Shown here piece by piece: positions 1 to 6,472 of a stretch of DNA of 14,510 bases (positions are counted from its first letter, which is position 1; each line of letters opens with the position of its first letter). The notes below the pieces were generated by a model. It was not told the origin of the DNA and searched no databases. It worked only from the letters and a program-made list of their open reading frames with translations. This stretch comes from Verrucomicrobiia bacterium (GTDB lineage: Bacteria > Verrucomicrobiota > Verrucomicrobiia > Limisphaerales > Palsa-1400): positions 1 to 14,510 of the forward strand of contig JAICXV010000004.1 in the NCBI GenBank assembly GCA_025934545.1, read 5' to 3'. Position numbers and translations under genes: made by a program.

Positions 1-747
1 GTCGCGGTCACGAACCTCGACGGCCGCGTGCAAGTTTTCGGCATCGGCAGCAACGGGCATATTTGGAACGAGTGGCAAACCGCTGTCAATGGCGGGTGGA
101 ACGGTTCCTGGAGCGATATGGGCACCCAGACGATCAAGGCCGGTTACAAAGTCGCTGTTAATCAAAACGGACGTCTCGAAATCTTCGGCGTCGGTTCAAA
201 TGGCCACGTCTGGCACAACTGGCAAACCACCGCCGGCCAGGGTTGGAACGGCTGGGTTGATTTCGGCGGCGCGGGCATCGATCCGCATCTGGCTGTGGCC
301 AATGATTTTGACGGCTCCATTGAAGTGTTCGGCGTCGACAGCTCCGGAGCAGTCCAACACAACTGGCAGACCTCGCCTAACTGCTGTTGGAACGGTTGGG
401 GTGCGATGAACGGCTCCGCGGCAGTTGGAGTCAAACCCGGCCTCGTCGTCGGTATTAATAAAGATGGCCGCCTCGAACTGTTCTGCGTGGGCGGCAACAA
501 CAACGTCTGGCATGTCTGGCAGAATCAACCCAAGAGCGGCTGGCACACGTGGGCTGACATGGGCGGGACGGGGCAAAACCAATATCTAACCGTGGCCAAC
601 AGCCAAAACGGCGCGCTGCAACTTTACGGCATCGGCAATAACAGCGCGGATGTCTGGAAGAATTACCAGACCAGTCCCGGCGGCAGTTGGAACGGTTGGT
701 CTGATGTCGGTGGCAACGGCATGCAATTTTACTACGGGCAACCGTAA
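1..747 (+). CDS. PLL-type lectin-like beta-propeller protein, 3' end only
   Basis: The reading frame is open from base 1, so the 5' end lies outside the window; the GTG at 28 is an internal codon, not a credible start. The 248 visible residues are five tandem repeats of about 48 residues, each with the pattern [LV]xV..N.DGRLE[VI]FG[VI]GSNG.[VI]W[HN].WQ followed by WNGW.DMG. Starts are near residues 1, 51, 97, 148 and 196. This spacing and the Trp/Gly-rich loops resemble the PLL family of beta-propeller lectins, in which each repeat is one blade and carbohydrate sits between blades. A sugar-binding, secreted or surface role is inferred from the family; no signal peptide is visible because the N-terminus is missing. 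The last repeat ends in a short FYYGQP tail. Tectonin or another propeller family is a possible alternative. Confidence 0.75.
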   Translation, partial: VAVTNLDGRVQVFGIGSNGHIWNEWQTAVNGGWNGSWSDMGTQTIKAGYKVAVNQNGRLEIFGVGSNGHVWHNWQTTAGQGWNGWVDFGGAGIDPHLAVANDFDGSIEVFGVDSSGAVQHNWQTSPNCCWNGWGAMNGSAAVGVKPGLVVGINKDGRLELFCVGGNNNVWHVWQNQPKSGWHTWADMGGTGQNQYLTVANSQNGALQLYGIGNNSADVWKNYQTSPGGSWNGWSDVGGNGMQFYYGQP

Positions 748-764
748 GCCGTAGTCCGTCAAGA

Positions 765-801
765 CCCGCGCGCGTTTGGATAAGACGTGCGCGGGTTTTT
801 T
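765..801 (+). terminator. Rho-independent terminator of the lectin-like gene
   Basis: A 10-bp GC-rich stem (765-774 with 786-795, one G-T wobble), an 11-nt loop and a run of six T (796-801) begin 18 nt after the stop codon. Only the plus strand has the T-run, so it serves the upstream gene. Confidence 0.9.
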
Positions 802-872
802 GTTGGTCGTCGCCTCGTCCTGCTCTTGAGTTGGGTGTTTTCGAAGAATTTTGATAATTATTCCGAATATTG

Positions 873-901
873 TTGCCAACTTTTTCGTTAGAGCTTTAAA
901 T
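873..901 (+). promoter_or_regulatory. Possible sigma-70-type promoter for the tol operon
   Basis: TTGCCA at 873-878 and TTAAAT at 896-901 are 17 bp apart in an AT-richer stretch between the upstream terminator and tolQ. The match to -35/-10 consensus is moderate. The implied 5' leader is about 105 nt. It is the best candidate in the 748-1014 gap, but it rests on sequence resemblance alone. Confidence 0.3.
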
Positions 902-1014
902 CGCGATCAATGGTCAGTTAAATGCGGTTCGAACGTGAAATAAATTGGGCCATTTCATTCCTCCACGTCAGACCGAAAGGAGTCTCGGCATTTTTTTGCC
1001 GGAAATAATTACCG

Positions 1015-1731
1015 ATGAGCGTTCCCGTACTATTCGCGGAAACACAATTGCAGTTTATCTGGATTCGCGCCACTCCGGAGGCGAAGGTCATCATCATTTT
1101 TCTGGCCGTCGCATCCATCTTCGTGTGGGGGACGATGATTGCCAAGTCGATGCAGATGCGTCGCGCCCGCAAGTTGAACCTGTTCTTCGAAAAAGAATTT
1201 CGCGCGCAGAAAAATGTCCTCGGAATTTTTGATCGCCGACTGCAGGTCGACGGCTGTCCGCTCTTCGCCGTTTACAACGAAGGTTGCATTGAGCTCGATC
1301 AACGCCTGAAGATCAAAGGCGAAGGCGGCACGGAAGGTCGCGATAAATTTGTCACGCTTAAATCGATGGAGCACATCAAGCGCACCCTCGAAGGCGCCGT
1401 TGCTCGCGAATCGTTGAAACTGGAATCGGGTTTAATCTTGCTCGCCATTGCTGTCAGCGGCGCGCCCTTCCTCGGATTGCTCGGCACGGTGTGGGGCGTC
1501 ATGGATACCTTTGCCGCCGTTGGGCGGATGGGTCGCGCCGATTTGCCAACAATGGCTCCCGGCGTTTCCGCCGCGCTAGTCACGACGGTTGCGGGACTGC
1601 TCGTCGCGATTCCCTCGATGTTTGCTTACAACTATTTGGTGCATAGCTTGCGCGTCCGGACGGTCGAACTGGACAATTTCGCGCAGGAACTCGTCTCTAA
1701 AATGGAGACGGAATATTTGAGGGAACAATGA
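1015..1731 (+). CDS. tolQ: TolQ/ExbB-family proton channel subunit
   Basis: This is an inner-membrane subunit of the proton-motive-force motor that, with TolR, energises TolA. The 238 residues have three membrane segments at about 24-42, 139-159 and 183-207. The cytoplasmic loop between the first and second contains LNLFFEKEFRAQKN. The MotA/TolQ/ExbB signature GAPFLGLLGTVWGVMDTF lies at 149-166, and the third helix carries the conserved Thr-rich stretch SAALVTTVAGLLVAIP. The length is normal for the family. The start is fixed by an in-frame stop just upstream (taa at 1006), and there is no strong ribosome-binding site next to it. It is called TolQ rather than ExbB because tolR, tolA, tolB and pal follow on the same strand. 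A heptameric palindrome separates it from tolR. Confidence 0.93.
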   Translation: MSVPVLFAETQLQFIWIRATPEAKVIIIFLAVASIFVWGTMIAKSMQMRRARKLNLFFEKEFRAQKNVLGIFDRRLQVDGCPLFAVYNEGCIELDQRLKIKGEGGTEGRDKFVTLKSMEHIKRTLEGAVARESLKLESGLILLAIAVSGAPFLGLLGTVWGVMDTFAAVGRMGRADLPTMAPGVSAALVTTVAGLLVAIPSMFAYNYLVHSLRVRTVELDNFAQELVSKMETEYLREQ

Positions 1732-1870
1732 AAGCACCACGCTGCAAGCTCCAAGCTCCAGAGAAACATCAAGCTCCAAACTTCAAACTGGGCGCGGTTC
1801 TGCCACGCTCTTCATTTGGAACTTGGAATTTGGAACTTCTCTGGTGCTTGGATCTTGGTGCTTGGAGCTT
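1732..1870. repeat. Imperfect palindrome of AAGCTCC-like heptamers
   Basis: Two 56-nt arms (1732-1787 and 1815-1870) flank a 27-nt loop. The left arm and the reverse complement of the right arm match at 41 of 56 positions. Each arm is itself a degenerate 7-nt tandem: AAGCACC/AAGCTCC units on the left, CTTGGAA/CTTGGTG/CTTGGAG units on the right. The element fills nearly the whole tolQ-tolR gap. It has an open frame on the plus strand that would extend tolR upstream, but the peptide is a by-product of the repeat. I recall similar GCTCCAAG repeats between genes in Verrucomicrobiota; that is memory, not a search result. It could form a long RNA hairpin that modulates or protects the operon mRNA. 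Confidence 0.8.
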
Positions 1871-1882
1871 CTCTACCTGACC

Positions 1883-2305
1883 ATGCGCCGCTTCTCCCAA
1901 CGCAACTCGCTAGTCACGTTGAATGAAATCAACATCACGCCGCTGCTCGACCTTGCGTTCGTGCTCCTGATTATTTTCGTTATCACGCGGCCATTGCTTG
2001 AGCAGACGATTGATTTGAACCTGCCGAACGGCGGCACGACCGATTCGCGCAACATCGATCGCAGCAACATTCGTGTGATCGAAATAACGCCGCGCGGCAA
2101 TTATTGGCTGCAAGGCCGTCCTCTTACCCTGCCGCAACTCGAAGCGGCCCTCGTCCGCGATTTTCGCAGTAATCCGAAGTTGGTTATCGATATGCGCGCC
2201 GACAAAAGCACCACTTGGAATTATGTCGCCGGGTTGATTGATGCCTGTTCGCGCAACAAGATTACCTCTTTCTCGGTGCGCACAGCGCCGTTGGAACACA
2301 AATGA
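1883..2305 (+). CDS. tolR: TolR/ExbD-family biopolymer transport protein
   Basis: The 140-aa protein has one N-terminal membrane helix (about 19-36) and a periplasmic domain. The family signature LNEINITPLLDLAFVLLIIF is clear, with the essential membrane aspartate at D23 in PLLDLAF. TolR is the plug and stator partner of TolQ, and this Asp carries protons. The ATG at 1883 was chosen because it gives the standard short basic N-terminus (MRRFSQRNS). The open frame extends upstream to a TTG at 1823, but that extension is translated from the palindromic repeat. No good ribosome-binding site is next to the ATG; a GGAG 15 nt upstream comes from the right arm of the repeat. The stop overlaps the tolA start (ATGA), so the two are probably translationally coupled. 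Confidence 0.92.
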   Translation: MRRFSQRNSLVTLNEINITPLLDLAFVLLIIFVITRPLLEQTIDLNLPNGGTTDSRNIDRSNIRVIEITPRGNYWLQGRPLTLPQLEAALVRDFRSNPKLVIDMRADKSTTWNYVAGLIDACSRNKITSFSVRTAPLEHK

Positions 2306-3234
2306 CGCGGCTCGAAAAAAAATGTCTGGTTGGAGCGGCTGGCTTGCACGGGCTTTTGCTCGGCATCGTCCTGGTCGGGTCCGCCTTTCAAAGTGCGCCG
2401 CCCAAAACTGAAGTTCCGATTCTCAACATCATTTCGGCAAACGTCCTTGATCGCGCCGGCGCCGGCGGGGGTGCTCCGCAAATGACCGCGACGCAACAGC
2501 CTCAACCGACCCCGCCCAAAGAGCAGGTTGCGCCGCCTAAAGTCCAGGAGCCGACTCCAGAAAAGCCGCCAAAAGAAGTGGTCAAAACGGAAACCGTTCC
2601 CGAGCCGCCGAAAAAAGTCATCAAACACCGCGCACCTGAACCAGACCTAACCGATTTGCACCCCATCGAATCGCCCACGGCAAAAATTCACATCGCCAAA
2701 CCGAAAAAGTTACGATCAGCCGATGACATCGTCGCCGATATTTCTCACTCGACCCCGATCAAGACAAAAAGGCAGCAGCGCGCGAAACAACAGGCCGATG
2801 AAGAAGCCAGCGCGATTGCTTACAATAACTCGGTCAAACGCGCGTTGAATAAGATTGGTTCGGAAGCCGCGCACACCATCGGCAGCAAAACTTCGGGACT
2901 GACCGTCATGCCGAAATTAGGCGAAGGCGGCGGCAGCGAAGCTTATGCCGGGTACGAGAGTGTCGTGGGCAGCATTTATTATCGCGCGTGGGTTCCGCCG
3001 GAAGGGGTGAGTGACAGCACCTCGGATACGGAGGTCGAAATCGTCGTTTCGAAGGATGGAACGATCATCTCCGCGAAGGTCACTTCCGGTTCCGGACGGT
3101 CCTCAATGGATCGCTCAGTTCGCAACGTTTTAGATAAGGTCAAAAAATTGCCGCCGTTCCCTGAAAGCGCGCAGGATTCACGACGCACATTTCAAATCGT
3201 CTTTAACTTAAAAGCTAAACTATCGGCAGGATGA
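2302..3234 (+). CDS. tolA: TolA/TonB-family periplasm-spanning energy transducer
   Basis: The 310 residues run as follows: an N-terminal membrane anchor (about 9-29), a Pro/Lys-rich linker (about 66-140, with repeated PPK, PEP and KPP), a charged helical stretch (about 155-195), and a C-terminal TonB/TolA-type domain (about 217-306) containing YYRAWVPPEG and VEIVVSKDGTIISAKV. This is the force-transmitting subunit that TolQ/TolR pull on. It lacks the long Ala/Lys-rich helix of enteric TolA and resembles TonB more, but its place between tolR and tolB argues for a TolA role. It overlaps tolR by 4 nt (ATGA at 2302) and its stop overlaps the tolB start. The only ribosome-binding hint is a weak GGA a few bases before the ATG. 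Confidence 0.88.
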   Translation: MTRLEKKCLVGAAGLHGLLLGIVLVGSAFQSAPPKTEVPILNIISANVLDRAGAGGGAPQMTATQQPQPTPPKEQVAPPKVQEPTPEKPPKEVVKTETVPEPPKKVIKHRAPEPDLTDLHPIESPTAKIHIAKPKKLRSADDIVADISHSTPIKTKRQQRAKQQADEEASAIAYNNSVKRALNKIGSEAAHTIGSKTSGLTVMPKLGEGGGSEAYAGYESVVGSIYYRAWVPPEGVSDSTSDTEVEIVVSKDGTIISAKVTSGSGRSSMDRSVRNVLDKVKKLPPFPESAQDSRRTFQIVFNLKAKLSAG

Positions 3235-4409
3235 GACACCCAATGATTAACAAGCACCTTTTTACTTTCGTAATCGTCCCTACGTTTTTATTTGTTACTT
3301 CAGATTTCGGCGCGGGCCCCATCGTCGTTAGCAAAGAGGCGGACTACGTCGTCCCAGTCGCCGTCACCGGCTTCACCGGCGAAGCCGATTCGGTCCTGAA
3401 GTTCGATTTGTACGTGCTCGGATTCAACATCGTTGATCCAGCACAGGCTGAATTCGTCGTCAGCGGCAGCAACAACGGTCGCGTTGAGGGACGGCTCACC
3501 GAAGCTGCCACCAAGCAACAGGTTTTCAGCCACGCCTATACTGGTGGCAACACGCGTTCGCAAGCGCACTCGCTCGCGGCGGAAGTTGTGAAACAAATCC
3601 GTCCCGAGCTGCCGTCCATTTTTCATGACAAAATTGCCTTTCGCGTGGGGCAGGGCAGCAGCGCCGAAATTGCCGTCGCGGATTTCGACGGACATAACGC
3701 AACGGTCGTCACCCATGACAACACTTTGACTGCGACGCCAACCTGGGTCTCCGGGGCGTTTAAACTTCTCTATTCATCCTGGAAAAGTGGCTCGCCGCAA
3801 ATTCTGGAACACGATCTGGGCACCGGCACGCGGAAAGTTTTTATGCGAACGCCCGGTTCGGCATTCAGCCCCGACGTTTCGCCTGACGGCAAGAAAGTCG
3901 CGATGATCCTGGACAAAAGCGGCACGCCAAACCTTTACGTTTGCGACATCAACGGCGAAAACGTCAAACAACTGACGTTCGCGCGTGATGATATTTCGTC
4001 GCCCTCGTGGTCGCCGAACAGTCAGGATATTGTTTTTTCCACGCGCTCCGGTCGCGCGACCTTGACCGTGGTCAACATCAACGGCGGTAAACCGCATAAG
4101 TTGAGCGTCTACGGTTCTGATATTTATGGCAACTTGACCGAACCGGATTGGTCCCCGGACGGCAGCAATATTGTATTTACCTGCGGTTCAGGCGAGTTCT
4201 CCATTTGTGTAGTGCCGAGCGCTGGAGGTGAAGCGAAGAAACTGGTAGCCGGTGAAGATCCGTGTTGGGCGCCCAATTCCCGCACGGTCATCTTCACCCG
4301 GCGAGCAAATCACAAACGAGTCCTCTCTTTACTTGACGTGCCTACTAAACACGTCAAGGATTGCACGCAAAATCCAGGGAGCTGTTCGCAACCTGCTTGG
4401 GCGAGGTAG
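3231..4409 (+). CDS. tolB: TolB, periplasmic beta-propeller of the Tol-Pal system
   Basis: The protein has up to 392 aa. A signal peptide is visible (hydrophobic TFVIVPTFLFVTS after MINKH). The TolB N-terminal domain spans roughly 30-135, then PD40/WD40-like blades carry typical SPDGKKVAMI, WSPNSQDIVF and WSPDGSNIVF motifs with an intervening LYVCDINGENVKQLT. TolB binds Pal and TolA in the periplasm. Two starts are possible: ATG at 3231 overlaps the tolA stop (ATGA) and directly follows GGCAGG; ATG at 3243 gives a more standard signal peptide with AGGA about 11 nt upstream. The second would remove only four residues. It is slightly shorter than enteric TolB, mostly in the N-terminal domain. 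Confidence 0.93.
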   Translation: MRHPMINKHLFTFVIVPTFLFVTSDFGAGPIVVSKEADYVVPVAVTGFTGEADSVLKFDLYVLGFNIVDPAQAEFVVSGSNNGRVEGRLTEAATKQQVFSHAYTGGNTRSQAHSLAAEVVKQIRPELPSIFHDKIAFRVGQGSSAEIAVADFDGHNATVVTHDNTLTATPTWVSGAFKLLYSSWKSGSPQILEHDLGTGTRKVFMRTPGSAFSPDVSPDGKKVAMILDKSGTPNLYVCDINGENVKQLTFARDDISSPSWSPNSQDIVFSTRSGRATLTVVNINGGKPHKLSVYGSDIYGNLTEPDWSPDGSNIVFTCGSGEFSICVVPSAGGEAKKLVAGEDPCWAPNSRTVIFTRRANHKRVLSLLDVPTKHVKDCTQNPGSCSQPAWAR

Positions 4410-4439
4410 CGAACAATTTCCTGCAACTATAACGAAGAA

Positions 4440-5030
4440 ATGAAAAAAACGACGTTAATATTGACCCTCGGCCTGGCAACCCTCATCAGCAGCACCGGCT
4501 GTAAACATAAAGCTGTTGGTGTTACGGATATTCCGGGAATGAGTCGGCCAAGTGCAGTGCCGCCTGGAACAGACACTTCCGGGACACTTCCTTCTCCGCG
4601 AGCGAGCGAAGGCGGCATTCCGATGAGCTCCAACAACCCATACGCGAAGCTTTGGGAAAATCCCGATGCAGCCACTCCAAACCGTGACAAGTTTGCCGCA
4701 GACACCGTCCACTTCAAAACCGACGGTGCCGCAATCGAATCCGGTGACCGCTCCAAACTCGATGATGTCGCCGCCTACTTCAAGGGCAACACGACCGATG
4801 CCTTGCAGGTTGAAGGTTACTGCGACGAACGCGGCACCGAGCAATACAATCTCTCGCTCGGTGATAAACGCGCCTTGTCCGTTCGCGAATACCTCGCCAA
4901 TCTCGGCGTCGATCCGCAACGCATTCACACCGTCACCTTTGGCGAAGGTAAACCGGTCGACACCGGACACAACGAAAGTGCCTGGAAGAAAAACCGCCGT
5001 GCTGAATTGGTCCTGTTGCAACCGAAGTAA
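4440..5030 (+). CDS. pal: Pal, peptidoglycan-associated OmpA-like lipoprotein
   Basis: The 196-aa lipoprotein begins with a basic, hydrophobic signal and a lipobox ending at C21 (SSTGC). A low-complexity Pro/Ser linker follows (about 25-75), then an OmpA-like peptidoglycan-binding domain (about 87-193). The domain carries VHFKTDGAAI, GYCDERGTEQYNLSLGDKRA and the terminal NRRAELVL. D129 and R144 sit where the family contacts meso-diaminopimelate. Pal anchors the outer membrane to the wall and is the last step of the Tol chain. A 30-nt gap from tolB contains GAAGAA just before the ATG as a weak ribosome-binding site. A terminator follows within about 20 nt, which ends the operon. No cpoB/ybgF gene is adjacent. 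Confidence 0.95.
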   Translation: MKKTTLILTLGLATLISSTGCKHKAVGVTDIPGMSRPSAVPPGTDTSGTLPSPRASEGGIPMSSNNPYAKLWENPDAATPNRDKFAADTVHFKTDGAAIESGDRSKLDDVAAYFKGNTTDALQVEGYCDERGTEQYNLSLGDKRALSVREYLANLGVDPQRIHTVTFGEGKPVDTGHNESAWKKNRRAELVLLQPK

Positions 5031-5049
5031 TCGTTAGTAATCATTTATG

Positions 5050-5082
5050 AAGCCGGCGGGCAATCGCCGGCTTTTCTTTTTT
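5050..5082 (+). terminator. Rho-independent terminator after pal
   Basis: An 8-bp stem (AGCCGGCG with CGCCGGCT, 5051-5058 and 5065-5072) encloses a 6-nt loop, followed by a T-rich tract TTTTCTTTTTT. The T-tract runs straight into the left end of the palindromic element at 5080. Confidence 0.9.
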
Positions 5083-5210
5083 GGACTGCGGCGGCAAGCG
5101 CACCCGCTGCAAGCGGGTGCGCGCGACGCCGCTTTTGATTTCGACAATCGATTCGGACTTCTCAACAATCCCAAAGCGGTGTCGCGCTTCGCTTGCCGCC
5201 GCAGTCCAAA
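5080..5210. repeat. 131-bp palindromic intergenic element with 21-bp perfect ends
   Basis: The outer arms 5080-5100 and 5190-5210 are perfect inverted repeats (TTTGGACTGC... and ...GCAGTCCAAA). Inside, 5120-5134 pairs with 5173-5187 over 15 bp with one G-T wobble, and a separate 7-bp hairpin (CACCCGC/GCGGGTG) occupies 5101-5119 on the left side only. The remaining 38 nt form the loop. There is no transposase. The organisation resembles a REP/MITE-like non-autonomous element, and I recall closely similar sequences dispersed in Verrucomicrobiota, from memory only. The element sits exactly between the pal terminator and the next start codon; its last A is the A of that ATG. Confidence 0.85.
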
Positions 5211-6154
5211 TGAAAAAAACTTTACTGATATTGGTCCTCACGGTGCTCGGGGCCGTTGCATCCTTCGCCCAGGTCAAGCTCACCCAGACTGACAAAACCA
5301 TCCGCGTCGAAATCAACGGCAAATTATTTACCGAATACTTTTTCAAAGATGTGCCCCGACCGTATTGCTATCCGCTCCTCGGGCCCGAAGAGTTGCCGAT
5401 GACCCGCAACTGGCCGATGAAAAATCCGCCGGGCGAAGATCACGATCATCCACATCATCGTTCGCTTTGGTATGGCTACGGCGACGTCAACGGCATGGAC
5501 TTCTGGGCCGAAGAAAAAGTCTGGCACAAAATCGTTCACGACAAATTTCTGAAGGTAAAATCGGGCGACGATTTCGGTGCCATCAAGTCACGCAACAAAT
5601 GGACCGCTAACAACGGCACCATCGTCTGCACGGACGAACGCACGTTGCGCATTTACAATCGTCCCGATAACGAACGCATGTTCGATTTCGAAATCACTCT
5701 GTTCGCGCCAAAAGACAAACCTGTCAGATTCGGCGATACGAAAGAAGGCGCGATGGCCACGCGTGTCGCCGAATCGATGCGTCTGACGCACGGTAAAAAA
5801 CCGGGCGACGGTCACATCGTCCAGGACACCGGCCTGCGCGACGCCGCGTGTTGGGGCAAACGCGCCTCCTGGACAGATTATTACGGGCCGGTGAATGGCA
5901 AAACTGTCGGCATCGCGATCTTCGATCACCCGAAAAACCCGAATTTTCCATGTCACTGGCACGCGCGCGATTATGGTTTGTTTGCCGCGAATCCATTCGG
6001 CAGTCGCGGTTACGAGGGAAAAAGCGCGCCGGAAGGCGGCATGACCATTCCCGCGGGCAAAAGTCTGACCTTTCGCTATCGTTTTTACCTGCACGAGGGC
6101 GACGAGAAGACGGCCAAAGTTGCGGAGCATTTCGCCGAATGGGCGAAGCGCTAA
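5210..6154 (+). CDS. Secreted DUF6807 ('PmoA-like') family protein
   Basis: The 314-aa protein has a clear signal peptide (MKKTLLILVLTVLGAVASFA, then QVKL). The body matches what I recognise as DUF6807, often labelled 'methane oxygenase PmoA': PRPYCYPLLGPE at about 49-60, the His-rich HDHPHHRSLWYGYGDVNG at about 78-95, and a C-terminal FRYRFYLHEGD. The label is misleading, because there is no multi-helix membrane architecture as in true PmoA. The fold is more likely a beta-sandwich with a possible metal or sugar site formed by the histidines. The start is set by the signal peptide. The frame is open upstream to a TTG at 5081, but that part is translated repeat. There is no ribosome-binding site, since the bases before the ATG belong to the repeat. 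The preceding terminator means any private promoter must lie in the element. The true function is unknown; a role in carbohydrate metabolism is only a guess. Confidence 0.85.
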   Translation: MKKTLLILVLTVLGAVASFAQVKLTQTDKTIRVEINGKLFTEYFFKDVPRPYCYPLLGPEELPMTRNWPMKNPPGEDHDHPHHRSLWYGYGDVNGMDFWAEEKVWHKIVHDKFLKVKSGDDFGAIKSRNKWTANNGTIVCTDERTLRIYNRPDNERMFDFEITLFAPKDKPVRFGDTKEGAMATRVAESMRLTHGKKPGDGHIVQDTGLRDAACWGKRASWTDYYGPVNGKTVGIAIFDHPKNPNFPCHWHARDYGLFAANPFGSRGYEGKSAPEGGMTIPAGKSLTFRYRFYLHEGDEKTAKVAEHFAEWAKR

Positions 6155-6167
6155 TGATCGCTCACTG

Positions 6168-6425
6168 CTAGTGATGCGCCGGTGGCGGGGTGGGGGATGT
6201 CGCCGGTTTAGCCGGAGGAGTCGGCGACGTATGAGTTCCCGACGGCGCCGGTGGCGGCGAGAAATGCGGCGCTTTGTAGTGCTCAACACCCACGCTCTCA
6301 TGAATCCATTGTTTCTGCCGCGAATGACATGACGGAATCATTGTCGAGACCAGGAGAAGCCCTCCGAGCACCACAAAAAACCACATGAGCGAAGTCTTGT
6401 CTGTGGTTGGGGCCCCGTTCGGCAT
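6168..6425 (-). CDS. Small single-pass membrane or lipoprotein-like protein, Pro-rich tail
   Basis: The 85-aa product is unrecognised. After a short polar N-terminus (MPNGAPTTDKTS) comes one hydrophobic segment (LMWFFVVLGGLLLVSTMIPS, about 13-32), then C33, then a basic and Pro/Thr/Ser-rich tail with repeated PTPP, ending in APPHH-like residues (PPPAHH). The Cys right after the helix could be lipidated, although SC is not a standard lipobox. The frame continues upstream to an ATG at 6521, but that would overlap the cysteine desulfurase by 49 nt with no gain in plausible sequence; the ATG at 6425 is 47 nt past its stop. It is probably the last gene of the leftward cluster. It may be spurious, but the helix and ordered tail favour a real gene. 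Confidence 0.5.
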   Translation of the reverse strand: MPNGAPTTDKTSLMWFFVVLGGLLLVSTMIPSCHSRQKQWIHESVGVEHYKAPHFSPPPAPSGTHTSPTPPAKPATSPTPPPAHH

Positions 6426-6472
6426 ACGAATCAAATGCCCATACCGCGCTGAAAAAGCGAGTGCAAATCCAA

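Noticed and set aside
945..1232. 95-aa plus-strand frame overlapping tolQ
   Set aside because: Out of frame with tolQ, His/Arg-rich, no domain; the GGAG at 978 lies inside it, not before its start.
1823..1882. Upstream extension of tolR from TTG at 1823
   Set aside because: The extra residues are a translation of the heptameric palindrome; the family N-terminus starts at ATG 1883.
5081..5209. 43-residue N-terminal extension of the DUF6807 protein from TTG at 5081
   Set aside because: It is translated palindromic repeat and would bury a clear signal peptide that starts at 5210.
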